The notes beneath the pieces were generated by a model that saw nothing but the letters and a program-made list of their open reading frames with translations, made no database searches and had not been told where the DNA came from. Positions 35,353 to 47,537 of a stretch of DNA of 58,043 nucleotides are shown piece by piece (position 1 is the first letter of the stretch; every line of letters begins with the position of its first letter). The stretch covers positions 1-58,043 of the forward strand of contig JAENRP010000284.1 in NCBI GenBank assembly GCA_024741835.1, in the 5' to 3' direction. Position numbers and translations under genes: made by a program. Source of the DNA: Diplocarpon mali (Eukaryota; Ascomycota; Leotiomycetes; Helotiales; Drepanopezizaceae).

Positions 35353-36603
35353 CTTCCGCGGATTCGAAGCACGTCTTTGGGGGAGTGCGTTTGGGGAGTG
35401 CTGGAGATGTGGGCAGGGCTGGCTGGTGTATATGTGCGTGTTTTGTCCTGGAAGGCCTTTCAAGCGGCTGATGATCCCGAGACGGTGCGTGGCAGGCCGA
35501 GGTGGAGGTGGAAGTCGAAGAGTTGAAGCTGCGCAGAGCGACGAGCAGATCAGCGCGGGGAGGCGAATTGTCTCGTGCTCTCTCTCGTCGAGAAGGTTGA
35601 AAGCTGGTGTGACGGTCGTGCCGCTGGAGAGGTGAAAGCGAGATTTGTTCTCTGGATTGTCATGTGCGACTCGGCGCAGGACAAGACGCAGACAGGGCAG
35701 GTCGCAGTGGTGGGTTGAATGGGAGCCAGTACGTCATATTACTCATCACGAGTGCGATTGTCGGTAGGGGGACGACGGAACTTGTGGTGTTGTACGATTC
35801 ACTGGAGAGAGAGGGAGAGAGAAAGAGAAACACACAGCTCGGCCGGTCGCGTGGGTCGACGCGCAATATATCTTCACCTCATCCGTCCCTCAACCTTCCA
35901 CGTGATGCCGCGCGTCGGGGATGCACATACGGACCAGCGGTGCCACCACTTTCTTCCCGACCTTTTATCGGGTTTCCCCGCGTTCGCGCTCTGCCCGCGC
36001 TCTGCCCGCGCTTGCCCCAGCAAATGTTGGGATTTGACGTTGACAGCATTGACGCACGTCAAGTCACGCCACGGTCACGTTGCGGATTTGGCGCGCCGCT
36101 GGGAATTGCGATTGGCTGGCTGGGAATAGCTTCACTTTCCGTCTCAGTCCGTTGCCGTTGGCGGGCGCCGCATCTGCACGTGCTGGTCGCGTGGAGGGGG
36201 GAAGGCCGGTCGGTCTCACCTGGTCCGGAGCAGGAGAACTTGTCACGTGCCATACGCAGGGGGAGTCCAGGAGATCTGATCGGGGTTCCCGGAGCCAGTG
36301 GCTCTCGACCATGACTTGACACCTCGGATTGACACTTCGGATTGACATCTCGGATCGAGCCCTCGGATTGATACCTCGCTGCAAACCTCAAGCGCTCTCG
36401 TTCCCTCGCCACTTTGCTGGGAGCGGTGGTAGGGTCCTCGTGAATTCATGTTCATATCTCCTGGCCCTGGGTCGGAAAGGTAGGTAGGCAGGCATGGCGG
36501 GCAAACAGTCGTCACGCTGGCCAGTCAGTCTCCCTACCAGCCACATATCCACCGCTCCCGATCGTCCCATCTCTTTCATCTCGAGTTCCCAGCCTGCGCG
36601 TCG
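35353..36603. other. GLC8 upstream region, no gene
   Basis: Holds the GLC8 promoter and the 3' flank of the membrane-protein gene. A GA-rich purine tract lies at about 35,802-35,832 and a 13-bp tandem repeat at 36,317-36,378. Confidence 0.5.
36317..36378 (+). repeat. 13-bp tandem repeat, about 4.8 copies
   Basis: The unit TGACACCTCGGAT is repeated with few changes. Copies begin at 36317, 36330, 36343, 36356 and 36369 (partial). The period is not a multiple of three, and no gene spans it. Confidence 0.9.
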
Positions 36604-38448
36604 CTAGCCGAACAGCTTCTCCAGCCCACTGATACTACCCAGGCCAAGCATCGGATCACCGAGACTCAACCTCTGGAACTCGCTGGGCCTTCCAGCCTCG
36701 ACTCTGGCCGCAGGTAGATGTGCCGACGGAGGGCATCTCGGGGCCACCGGCGACTCTGCTTCCTCGACAGGCCTCGTCTCTCGACAGCTCGCTCTCGCAT
36801 CACCTCTGCTGAGCGGTGGAGAGCGACGGTCCACGTTCCCTGGCTTCTGACGCACCGAGGCTCTGGAAGGCGGCTTAGCCGGCCTCGGGGACCGAGTCAC
36901 GTACTTGTCCACCGTCTCTCGCATATTCTCGTCGACTTCGTGTGCATGACCGAGGCCCTTCCGGGGATCGCGACAGGTTCCTGGGACTTTGATATTGTTG
37001 CTTCCCCTTCGGCCTGGAGGAGGTCGGCGTCGACGCAGGGGAGGGACATTGTTCCGGGGTCCTCGCACCACGTGATTCTCCCGTGTGCTCGTCGATGCCC
37101 GCCGCTGGAGACCATCAACATCCGCCACAGGAACCAGTTGTGACAGTGAGGATGTTCTGGAGGCGCTCCAGACGTGGGGGGGAGGAATCTTCGGAGGACA
37201 GTACGTCAATTCCGGACGGACCAGGATGTGTGGATATTCAGCGGATCTGTTCCAAGTCAGCCGGATATTCCTGGTTGCTTACGGCGTCTGCCTACCGAAC
37301 GGAAGAGAGAGGCGACCGTCGAGAGAGGTTGCTGATACTGCTGCTCGGCGTCGCCGTCCCGTGCCTTGGCCGCGGGCGGACGGGCCGCCGTGCCATCGCT
37401 GCTCTCCTGGCCTTGGAGACGTGCGGCCTTGTATCCGAAAAGCTCTCTAATGCACCCGAGGTGTCAGAAGATGTGTCGTAGGAGAGCGAAACCCCGGAAT
37501 CGCTATCGGAGGCTGCCTTTGTGCGCGAACCACCCTTGGTCTCTAGCTGAGTCCATTCATTCTCCCAACCCCTTGGGCCTGATCTGTTCCCACCCGATAT
37601 CTTGCGTAGAGATGTCGTGGGGCGCTCCGGTAACTCGTTCCTCGTGGAGGGGGTCTTTCGCCGCAGTGGTTTCTCTGTGCTTGGTTCCCGAGGCGCAGTC
37701 CCTATCTGCTCGCGGTCATATGTTGGGTCGAATGACGATGCTCGGGAGACACTGCGATCCAAAATGTCTTCTCCGGGTGGGTGAGCTCTCGCCTTGGCCT
37801 CCCGTCCTCGGAAGGATAGATGTAGCATCTCGAACGGATAGCTGCAGGATTCCAGAGCCGTCAGAATCACGCCCGCGGCAGTACTAGGTATATCTGTCAG
37901 GTATGATCAAACGCCCGCGAGTTGTGTGCTCACAATCCAGCTATCGAAGCCACCACATCCACAATCTGCAAACTGCAAGTTCGACTTCCCCCTCGACATG
38001 CCCCGGGCCGGGCAATCACTGCACAACCGGCGATGGAGGCTATCGCCCACACGAGCAGCGCCAGGCGAGCCATTATGAAGCAGGTGGTGTGCAGCTTCGA
38101 CTCGGGTGGTCTCGCCGTGCCAACCGGATCGTTAGACCGCGCTGCGATGCCATGGATGACGAGGTATGTGATCGATATCAAGGACTGCCACATATCAATC
38201 AGTACATCGCTAGATCCCAATGGCTGCACACCTACTGCGATCAAGATCAACGCCTGGACAGCCTCTGCACTCCTCGTCCTCTCTGCAGACCGCAACACTT
38301 CCGCTGCCACGGCCAGTCCCACTAGACTGGCTGAGCCCAATGTGACTCCGGTCGCAAAGACAATCCCCGGCGTCAGGAGCTTTGCGGAGCGAGTGGACAT
38401 CGCGAGCCTCGTGGGTAGGGCGCGACGCAGCCCTGGCAAGGCCACCAT
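36604..38448 (-). CDS. hypothetical polytopic membrane protein with long basic disordered tail
   Basis: Three exons join in frame: 38448-37934, 37883-37296 and 37246-36604, introns 50 and 49 nt (GTGAGC...TAG; GTAGGC...CAG). The product is 581 residues from ATG 38448. About five hydrophobic segments fill the first ~195 residues (LLTPGIVFATGVTL; AVQALILIAVGVQP; LISITYLVIHGIA; ARLALLVWAIASIAGCAVI; VVASIAGFTAAGVILTAL). The remaining ~385 residues are Ser/Arg/Pro-rich and probably disordered, with nearly all charge positive (PPLRRRRPPPGRRG). The C-terminus is short and ordered-looking (GDPMLGLGSISGLEKLFG). I do not recognise the family. The helix arrangement recalls fungal integral membrane proteins of unknown function. 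Confidence 0.7.
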
Positions 38449-39246
38449 TGTAGACTACCCTGACGGATCAATGCAGAGAGGATCTCCCCGGGCGCGGAAA
38501 ATCGCCAACGGCCGAGTATTCGGGGACGAGGAAGAAGACGGTGATGATGAAGCGAAACACCACACGACACGGCCAGATAAGGAGAAGACATCACCACGAA
38601 AGGCTGGCCCGTGGAATTGAACTTGGTGGAGTCTGAGAGAGGTCGGTAAGGGGGGTTCGACGCGAATCCACGGGCGCTGCGATGCGGTACGCGCATTCTC
38701 GAGCGTGGCGACCGGTCCGCATTCCTCAGCGCGGCTGAAGCGAACGTCTCACAAGCGCGGGCGCGACGACGTGGAGTTCTGCTGCTACCATGGTTCGTGT
38801 GTTGGGGCTGGGTTTCGGGTGATTCTCTCGTAGTGGCATTCACTCGGTGGGTGGGTTTGAATATCGTGATGTGTAGTCGCGGGGTGTTGTCGCGGCCGTT
38901 TTGCCGACGGTAGCGTGAGGCTCCCAACCACTCTCATTCACGTCAATGGAACTCCCAGCAGCGAAAAACGAATCGATAATCCGATGGAATCTCTCATCTC
39001 TCTCTATTATTGTTTACCAGAGCCACGCTCGTTCGCGCATCTGGTTATGTGCGGCTCAGCCAAGCGAGAGTCCAGACTCGTCTAGTGATAAACTGTACGG
39101 GTCTTTTTTTGCGTCCACTAGCCATTTCCGTGCCTTATTAGTTGATCCCCTTTCCAATCAGTCTAAACTCAGCAACATCTTTACATCTCAAAATACCTCC
39201 CAGCGTCAAGTAATTACCCATCTCCACCCCTCGACCAACCCCCAGA
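38449..39246. other. intergenic, no gene seen
   Basis: Contains the promoter of the membrane-protein gene (minus) and the 3' flank of the But2-domain gene. No motif recognised. Confidence 0.5.
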
Positions 39247-39855
39247 TCACGCGCAAGGCACGATATACAGGCCAATCGGCTGGCTCGCACTGTCTTGAAA
39301 GTATGTCAACGCCGTCTGGTTAACACTGCTCGCCTTGACCGTGATAGCCCTCCCACTCTGGCACGGGAAGTTCGCAACGACATAGTTGTGGCCGGGCAAG
39401 ATCTGCGTCTTCCCGAAGTCCGTCAACACCCTCGGCGTCGTGGCGAACGTCGTCGCGGCGCTCGCGACGCCATCCAGCAGCGCGAAGGCCAAGCCGCCGT
39501 CCTGGTAGACGACCTGCTCCATGCCCGAGTACGTGTACGCGCCCGCGGACGGGTCGAGGTCGGAGGCGAAGGGGAAGAGGAAGAGCAGCGAGCAGAGACC
39601 CGCGTACGAGGCCGGGACGTCGAAGTTGAAGAGCGTGTCGTTGGCGGCGGAGACGGTCGCGCTGTAGGAGTTGCCGAAGGCCGTGTCGGGGGCCAGGGGC
39701 GAGGTTGGGACGATGAGGTGTGGGAATTGGAACTGGCCGGCGGAGAGGTCTGCTGGGCAGGTCGTGGGCGCCGTCGTATTCGGCGACGAGGCGCGGGCGA
39801 TGGAGAGGGCGGAGGCGAGGAGAGGGGGCGTGAGGAGGAGGAGGAGGAGGATCAT
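39247..39855 (-). CDS. secreted But2-C-terminal-domain protein
   Basis: The open frame extends upstream with only a TTG, so ATG 39855 is chosen; it places a clear signal peptide at the N-terminus (MILLLLLLTPPLLASALS). The 202-residue product then carries the fungal But2 C-terminal-like domain: CPADLSAGQFQFPHLIVP, followed by FGNSYSATVSAANDTLFNFD, CSLLFLFPF and the C-terminal GLYIVPCA. Such proteins are abundant, secreted or wall-associated in filamentous ascomycetes, with no firm biochemical role. Single exon. Isolated, with low-complexity DNA upstream. Confidence 0.85.
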   Translation of the reverse strand: MILLLLLLTPPLLASALSIARASSPNTTAPTTCPADLSAGQFQFPHLIVPTSPLAPDTAFGNSYSATVSAANDTLFNFDVPASYAGLCSLLFLFPFASDLDPSAGAYTYSGMEQVVYQDGGLAFALLDGVASAATTFATTPRVLTDFGKTQILPGHNYVVANFPCQSGRAITVKASSVNQTALTYFQDSASQPIGLYIVPCA

Positions 39856-40639
39856 CGTGCTGGCTGTGCTGGCTGATCGCTTTGGTGATGGAGGTTTGGT
39901 CGAAGTAGATTTTTCCCTCGATTTCTTTTTTCGTCGCAGTGGCTCAGTACCAGCCAATGTTTCGTGGATCTCTCAAGTAAGGACTAACAAACGCCTTCGA
40001 GAAGTCGCTCAAGCTGACGGGAGAAGAACGGCTCTGATTCACGATAAAGATCACTCAGCGGCGTGCCACCCACCGTGGTCGTGAGGGATGTTATATACTT
40101 TCAAGCCAACTGCCCCGTGACGACAACCTCCCCATCGTCCTTGCCGTTCCCCAAGCACCTCCCCGCAACGCTCTTTCTGAGATCGGCGCAGGTATCACCA
40201 CCTCTCTGTCCAAAGGATATATTTTCTTTCTCCGCCTCCAGACACCACGCCATCATACGAGAAAAGCGGGGACTCCACCGATGTCTCGGGTAGGAGGCGT
40301 GCTCACCGACATTTCGGCTGCCCCTCCCCCTCCATCGCCGTCGCCGTCGCCGTCGCCGGCAGCCGTTGCAGGTACATTCGGAGTCTCAGGAACACGCGAC
40401 GGGCAGAGAAGTGGCAGCCCGCAGCCGAGAGCGAGTGGCAGAGGGGCTTGCGGTGGCGGGGGATCAGCAGTTGCCCATGGCAGCCGTCGCGAAGGAAAAA
40501 GCAACTGCTCGGCGCGGGCGCGTTCTCGGAGGCGACGGCGGGACGGTGCAGCAGATCGGCGGGGGAGGGGGCCATGTACTTGCATCTGACTCCCCGGAAA
40601 TATCGTAAGGGTTCGCAGCTGAAACTTGTGATCCCCGAA

Positions 40640-40775
40640 TTGTATGGAGAGTACGAAGAGGGGTATGAAGAGGAGGAAGAAGAGTATGAAGAAGGGTATG
40701 AAGAGTATGAAGAAGAGGAGGAAGAAGAGGAGGAAGAAGCGGAGTGAGAAGAGTATGAAGAAGAAGAAGAGCAGA
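40640..40775 (+). repeat. purine-rich GAAGAG/TATGAAGAG low-complexity tract
   Basis: Near-continuous repeats of GAAGAG, GAGGAA and TATGAAGAG. The plus-strand reading is almost pure Glu/Tyr, an expected artefact of the repeat. Confidence 0.9.
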
Positions 40776-41634
40776 GGCGAAACAATACTCGGTACTGCCG
40801 CGACGTGCAAGAAACTTTTCCTCTACTATCTGTTTACTTACTTTTAGAGCAGGGCGAGGCGGGGCTACCTTAGCGAGGGGCAGGGAAGGTTTGTTGACTC
40901 TGGAAACGCGCAAGCGAGCCGCCGTCGGCTAAGGGTGGGTGCGTGAGCGGCTGGCGTGTGTGCGTTGACTCTTTTGTCCGACGGGGGAGAGGGCAGAGGG
41001 CAGAGGGGAGCGGAGAGGGGAAAAAGGGAGTTGCGGGTACGAGCAAGGGATTGTGTCGGGTCTAGATATAGGCTGGAGAGAGTGGATGGTGCGTAGGGTT
41101 TTCTGGGTTCCAAGGCACGAAGCTTTCAAGGGAGGGGCGGGGGTGCGAGGGGTGCTCTGGCCTGGAGAAGTGCTCTGCCGCAACATGCCCTTCTCGCCCC
41201 CGCCCTCGCCCTCGGCCCCTACAACGGGATCCTCTGCACCTCGTCTCGAAGAAGATGCAAAGAGATCTGCAACCGTGGGAGACGGCGCTTCGAGAGACCG
41301 TGCTGGTTTGGAGAAGGGGGGGCGAGAAGTGGTCGGGTTTTGTTGCACGTCGCTGCCGTTGCCGCGACTACAAGCGAAGTCGAGAGGCTGGCACGAGTCG
41401 GCGGGGAGCAAGCGCTTGTTGCGCGTCGTGGCTTTGTTTCCCTCCGGTCTGAGCAGAGGCTGTGGCGAGTGGGCCTAGCGAGAGGTGAGGAGGTTTTGCA
41501 CACCTCTATGCTCTGGCTCCGGCAACGGCCTGGGTGAGAGACTTATGCGTGGCATGGGGGGAGAGGCCTGCATGTAGCCGCTGTGTTCTGCTTCTATCCT
41601 CGTCGGGAGCCAGCGGCGAGCCAGGGGCAGTGGA

Positions 41635-41664
41635 GGTGAAGGTGAAGGTGAAGGTGAAGGTGAA
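41635..41664 (+). repeat. GGTGAA hexamer, five perfect copies
   Basis: Five exact tandem copies, then two degenerate ones (GACGAA, GGTGTA). Confidence 0.95.
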
Positions 41665-42682
41665 GACGAAGGTGTAGGTGAGATGGATATGGCCAAGCGA
41701 TTTCGTACTTCGGACGGCGAGGTATTGTGAAGTCCCAAGCTGCTGAGATGTGGAAGTAGAAGCTGAACGGGCGAGTCCGCAGTGTGACCCGGTTGCAGGA
41801 AGGTGAAAGTAGAGATGCGAAGACAGCATCAACCCTTGGTCTACAGTTCCCGTTTTCATCTCTTCGCTTCACCTCGTCAAGGGATATTTGCTACCGCTCA
41901 AACTAATGGCGCCCAGCCAGTGCCTAGAATGAGGGCGGCGGGGGCTACATTCGCCTCCTCTGCAGGCTACAGAAGCTCCCACGCAAATAAGAACCTGTGA
42001 CTCTTCTGCACCCATTTTCTCCCCTGTTCGGAAAGCAGCCAAACAACCGACACGCAACAAAGCCTTTCCTCCTCTGCGCCGTCTCCCAAACAGGCTTTTA
42101 CTTCTCGCCTGACCTACTCTAGAAGTAAACAACCCTATGACCTGCAACTAATCTGTGCCCCTGGATCTTCGCTTAGCAGTAGCAGGGCTTTGGATCTCTG
42201 AGCAGGCTGGGCAGCGGAGGAGTGCAGTACACGGTTGGATGACGCGCCAAACACGCTCATGCGGATATCCACGATGTATACTCTTGGTGCCTGATAAGCC
42301 TGTCCCGCTCCAACTACTCTGCGTTCAACACATAGGCGCGGACATGCGGTATCCTTGATTCTGAAGAGTTTCTGAGCTTCTTCACCTGAGGGCACATCGG
42401 GCATCGCACTTCCACGAATAGGTCTCTGGAGATTCGTACTTCTCACACTCACGAGCCGGATCTTCTGGATGACAGGCCTTTCGGCGGGGGATAATGACTA
42501 AGTGTCAATTGGGAGAAAGAAGGGTAAATAACTTAAGGCAAGCGCAGGCACTGGATATCTTTCACAACCTGCACCCCAAGTCAAACAAGCCTCGTTCGAG
42601 AAGAGAATACGAACTCGGCCTAAGGACCACTGATCCAAAATTCATAGCATTTCCGTCCATCCATCAAGCTTATACTATAGCA

Positions 42683-43752
42683 TCAAAATCCATCGTAGTT
42701 GCTAGCCAACAGAACCTTCCAGATCTCCTCGACATCAGCCTCTGTCTTACCCTTGACGCCAAGCAGCTCGTTGTCAAGTTTCTCGAAGCGGCTTCCGTAG
42801 CCCTCCTGGAAGCAAACTACACAAAGGTAGGAGCACATCTGGGAACAGTCAGTAAGTCAATCATGCTATTTAGGATGTTCAGGAGAATAATACGAGCCGT
42901 CTGGAGAGAGTCTGCAGATCACAGACGGGAAGGAACTTACCACTTCCAATGAGTAGTCGCCCTTGGCAAGCCTCTCGTTTGCCGAACGTTCCAAGTCCGC
43001 CAGATTGACGTTGATAGGATCCCACTCCTTACTAGGCGCAACTTTCCTCGCCAAGTCGAGCAACTTGCTCTGCGAGATTACCAGATCTTCGACGTATACA
43101 GATCGGTTCTTCGTCTCTTCGGGGTGGCTGAGGACCCCGACCACAGCCTGACCAACCGACGCAAGAGTAGTAGCACTGAAAACGAATTTGCCGTCGTTGT
43201 AAAACGTTGGCTGGGCTGATTTCCAGTTCAAGAGAAAGTTGTGCTCAAGTCCCCAGTCAAGGAAACTACCATTAATGACATAGGTGTACGTTATGACAGC
43301 ACCGTTCGCGATCCTTTCCTCGAGATGTTTTCGTGTGGCAATCTTGTAGCCATAAACAGGCATAGCTGAAGCTTTGCCAACGTCGGACCCAAACTCGGAG
43401 GGGATGATGCGCTGGACACCTGCTGCGATAGCTGCATCGACGAAGACTGACTGACCAGCGAGCCCGCCGGCGCCGACGGCCAAGACTAGAGCATCTTGGC
43501 CTCTGAGAGCGAGGGTAAGAGCTTCGACCGAGGTATAATCGGCTGTGAGAACCTTGACTGAGGATGGGAAAGCAGCCGTCGATGAGGGTCGGGAAATAGC
43601 CGTGGTGTTGAATTTGCCAGAGCCAGTAAGGGCTTTGAGTAGTGAGCTTCCTAGAGCGCCAGCTCCCTGAAGGAGACGATATCAGGACTGGGATACACGG
43701 ACTAGACTGGAGGATCACCTACGCCGACGATAGCTATGTTCTTGATGGCCAT
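42683..43752 (-). CDS. NmrA/PCBER-type NAD(P)-binding reductase
   Basis: Atypical short-chain dehydrogenase of the isoflavone-reductase-like (PCBER)/NmrA family. Three exons join in frame: 43752-43723, 43666-42941 and 42838-42683. Exon 1 is only ten codons (MAIKNIAIVG), and splicing completes the dinucleotide-binding GxxGxxG loop (VGGAGALGSS). Then come the family landmarks: AGVQRIIPSEFGSDVG, a Lys (YGYKIATRKHLEE) at the position of the usual catalytic Lys, TYVINGSFLDWGL, and the C-terminal YGSRFEKLDNELLGVKG. Product 303 residues, normal length. It stands head to head with the hybrid transcription factor, 633 bp apart, which suggests shared control. It may act on aromatic or phenolic substrates, or as a redox sensor like NmrA; sequence alone does not decide. 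Confidence 0.9.
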
Positions 43753-44385
43753 GGTGTAAGATGTTGATGTGAAAGGGTTATTATTTTGAGAGCTGTGAGG
43801 CTGAAGGCGAATCTGGGGAAGCCCACTCAATGGGACTGGTAGAATATGACGAGGGGAACTTTCTTCAACGGAGAAACAGGAAGACTTCTTTATATGTATG
43901 AGATCCGTTGCAACAGAAGAAAAGTGTTACAAGTGTGGGGAACCATGGCCAACAAGAAGCGACAATGGGGGCACATTTTGATTATCCGATACTTGGGCTC
44001 ACCACTCAGCAGAAGCTTCACCTCTGGCTGGCTTGATGTCAAGAGCCGCGTGGGTGCCGTCGAGAGGCTGGGCGTCAAATCCAAGTATCAACGTGACTGA
44101 TTATAGATCATGATCACGTGCTGCCAAGGGCGACGAAACCTCGCGGCCTCCCACACTCACCTCCATCCCTCCCACTGTGGGATCCGGCTGGCACTCTTAC
44201 TCTTCTCTCTCATCCGACCTTTGAGAGTTTATTTGAAATCTGATCTCACCGTGCTGCCGGGGGCTAAGCTATCGCCGATCGGCTTTCTACAACTTCAAGA
44301 TACCTGATCACAGACGCCCGCGACTCGAGTCGGCCAAGAGCGCCGCCCAAATATCAACATCTGAGAGTCATCCTCCGCAGATATC
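43753..44385. promoter_or_regulatory. divergent promoter between reductase and transcription factor
   Basis: A 633-bp interval between two divergent start codons. It includes a short palindrome (TGATCATGATCA-like, about 44,104-44,116, ATCATGAT core). No coding evidence. Confidence 0.5.
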
Positions 44386-47300
44386 ATGGAGACTCGGCAG
44401 CATATCTGCTCCTCTGGTTGTGGGAAAGCCTTCTCGAGAAAAGAGCACTTAGCCCGCCACGAGAAGACACATGATCCGGAGAACCTACTGCTCTGCCAGG
44501 TTTGTAAGAGAGAATTCAACCGGAAGTATGTACCCATCTATTCCAAGGCCGATGGCTCAGTACAGTCGAATCATGGCATCTACCTCCAAGTGAAATCGTC
44601 CTGATATGATACGGTCACGTGCCATGAGTGCGTTAAGGCTTCTCGTCCAGAACGATAGGCGGTATGCCTCCCTACTCGTCTCGCTCTGCGCAACTCGAGT
44701 GCTTTAGCCCTTCTCAGTGCTCATGGTCTGGAGTTATTCTTTCATCCATTTTTGTCAAAAACTTACCGCCCTTAGCGATTCCTTACAACGACACCTCGTC
44801 CAAATACACGGCGATGCTTACAAGCCTGATCCTTCGGGAAGAAGCAAAAGGGCATGCATATCTTGTCGTACTCTGAAGACAAAGTGCGATGGCAATGACC
44901 ATTGTACGACTTGTAAGAAGAAAGGCATCGAATGCAGATATCGACCAGAGAATCAGATTGTTGACGGGCAGTCGCCCGCAGAGCAACAGACCGAATCACC
45001 AAGTGGAGAGCCTCCAGAACCCATGGATGTAGATCAGAGCTCGATGAGCAGAGTCTCTAGCGATTGTGTTTCAAGAGATACAGCAGCTACACAAATCCAC
45101 GAAGAGCCCCCTCGACGCAGTGTACCCGACACATTCAACTTGACTAAGCCTACTGGCCTTGTTGATTGTAAGTATCCTGCATGCCCCGAGAGAGCGTGGT
45201 TGTCATGTTCTGATTGTCAAAACTATATTTCATACTCCAGTAGAATCGTCCTCATACATAGCTGCTGACTTTTGCTTCCTCAAGGGTCTGCTGTAAAAAT
45301 CGTCCCCGATAAATCGTCAGACGAGAATGTCCCGCGTCCCGATCCCGCTTTTGCTCGATACGTCGACGCATATTTTACGCATTTTCATCATCACTGGACG
45401 GTGATCCACAGGCCTACTTTCAATGAAGAAGAAAACACACTTGTTGTCTCATCTGCAAGAATGATCGGTGCATGGCTGCTTGGTATGTTCAGCTTTGTAT
45501 AGTTTTTTTCCTCATGTGAAATGGTAGCTAGCTCAATAGGCCGGTGTTTTCTTGCGACATAATTCTCGTTCTGCAAGGCCTGATCGAACCTCTGATACGT
45601 TCCAAGCACCCTGTTGTCGCAGGAACAAAGGTCGTATTGCAGATGACACTGTGCTCGTCTGCAGGTTGTGTATAAATGCTGACTATAATCTCCCGGAAAT
45701 AGGCACTAGCGAATCGAGGTCGTTCGCGGTTACGTGTAGGTACTGCAGAAGTCTCGTATTACTGCTAACAAACGGGTCAAGAAAGCTTTGCGACATATCT
45801 CTTCGTCGCCTTTGCTCTTACTGATGGTCTGGTGCGTAGGGCACGATACACTAGTGGAACAGCTTCTGCCACGGCTGGTAAGCACTCTGAAGTCATCTTT
45901 TTACTCTTTGCGGAACCATCGTGTAACTATCTACAGTGTACAGTCACTTCGCTTGATCGGCTTCATCAGTCACTTTCTCTGGAATCATGCCAGTCTGCCC
46001 TGCTTAACATCATATTTACCTTATATTCCGGTGTGAGTGCAAGTGTCTGGTAGTTTCAAGGGATATTGGGCTCACTCAAAATAGAATGATAGCTTAATAT
46101 CTAGGGCCATAACTCTGAAAGGTATACTAATCTCGGCTCTCCGACAAGTTGGTTTCTTCAAGCCCGAAACTGCATGGATCGACGAAAAGTCAGGATACTT
46201 CCTCCCTATGCGCTTGGTCAGACTGGGATCCAGGCAGAGAATGGCATCGTACCTCTTCAAGATCGATGCCTATTTGAGTATCCTTCGAGATCAGCCGGCC
46301 GGCCTCTTACCTGAAGAGCTACATTTTCCCATACCGAGTACGTTCGCGCTTTACAATGCGGATGGATTACATACATGTGAGTTCAAGCGACTTGCTACAG
46401 CACTTGAAATTTCTTCCAATTTTAAAGCTTCTGTTATTCTGCTGCTTACTCTCTCATAAAGGGGAGTCCCGCCAGAAAAGAGAGCCAATTTATCGCAGTC
46501 AGAAGCCAATATCAAAGCTCATTGACGAGACTGTATCGTCACCTAAAAACGAGACGCCCTTACTCATAGAAGATATCCAGACCGGCCTATGCGCTGTGCA
46601 GTCCAATATATGGAAAGCTGGCGCATCCTCTACATGCCAGATGGGACTGGCTGTTCGCAGGGATACTCTGAAAAGACAACTTGGCAGCCTGAAGGCACGG
46701 CTGGACAACATGATGAACGAATTCTCCGAGGACGTGAATTCTGAGCAGGAGAAGCATCTCATTTTGCGGCACTACCATGGCTATGAAGATCCTGCTCAGC
46801 TCGGATGGCAGAATGCCGCTGTAGCACGTGTGGAAGGCCTTTTCTTCGCTACCGCTATGCTTTATCATCTCTGCAGCCTTCAGCTATCTGCCGAACTCAG
46901 GACGCTCACGAATCTCGCCAAAGACCGCCGGCTCGGTCCAGTTGAAGAAGCCTCCAATGCCCATCAGCAAGCCAGGGAAGAGCGGGTGACGGCCATGAAA
47001 GTTTGGGGCTCTTCGCCGGCAGCGAGATGGTCTCTATGCCATGCGGCTGATGTGCTCGTTGCACATCAGAATATAGGTAGGTATTGTTAGAGCTAATTCT
47101 TGCTGACCCCCGAGCGGGTGTCCCAATCATCCTCGTGCCTAACCGGAACCTTGATCAGACAACTCCTGACACTGACAGGCCATCATGATAGAAGAGGGCC
47201 CACGTTACGCACACTAGACCCGGTAGCAAATATTGCTCTGAGTCTCGCTGGCCTTGTAATCTGGGCTTACTGTACGCTGAATATCCAGGGCTGTCACATG

Positions 47301-47537
47301 TGTATGCCAGGTAGTGCGGCGATCATTGAGCTGACTAGATGGAGCGCGCCAGGCGTTCATTACGAGGAGAAAGATACTTGGATTGAAGAAGGCAAAGGTT
47401 GCCGCGTCCAGCTTCAAGGAACCCAGCTGTGTAGTTGCAACGTGGAATTCTTGATGGCATTATTCCAAACACCTCTTCCGGATACCTGGACGGCTGCTGA
47501 TGCAATCGCGCCTGGGGTATTCCAATCAACGTCCTGA
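44386..47537 (+). CDS. hybrid C2H2 + Zn2Cys6 transcription factor with fungal_trans domain
   Basis: Nuclear regulator with two C2H2 fingers followed by a Zn2Cys6 binuclear cluster. Nine exons fit in frame: 44386-44525, 44776-45167, 45285-45482, 45703-45735 (33-nt microexon), 45840-45877, 45937-46049, 46105-46376, 46462-47076 and 47179-47537. The product is about 719 residues. Finger 1 is HICSSGCGKAFSRKEHLARH. Finger 2 (CQVCKREFNRN...LQRHLVQIH) is completed only by splicing intron 1. The cluster reads CISCRTLKTKCDGNDHCTTC, then C. The regulatory (fungal_trans) domain carries FTHFHHHWTVIHRPTF, SCQSALLNIIF, ISALRQVGFF and, near the end, LCRC-type LCSCNVEFLMALFQ and ADAIAPGVF. Without the microexon, the helix before HDTLVEQLLPRL would be missing. 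Confidence 0.88.

Larger units (their letters stand above)
39856..42682. other. 2.8-kb gene-free, low-complexity stretch
   Basis: Long overlapping frames come from simple sequence and GC-rich DNA. Noted repeats: GAAGAG/TATGAAGA purine tract (40,640-40,775) and a GGTGAA array (41,635-41,664). No gene is supported. Confidence 0.5.

Noticed and set aside
39856..39957. Upstream extension of the But2 protein
   Set aside because: The extension begins with TTG, is Lys/Ser-rich, and would bury the signal peptide that starts at ATG 39855.
40448..40747. Glu/Tyr-rich protein on the plus strand
   Set aside because: It is the direct translation of a GAAGAG/TATGAAGAG low-complexity tract; no flanking coding evidence.
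41635..41664. CRISPR-like array
   Set aside because: Contiguous hexamers with no spacers; eukaryotic genome.
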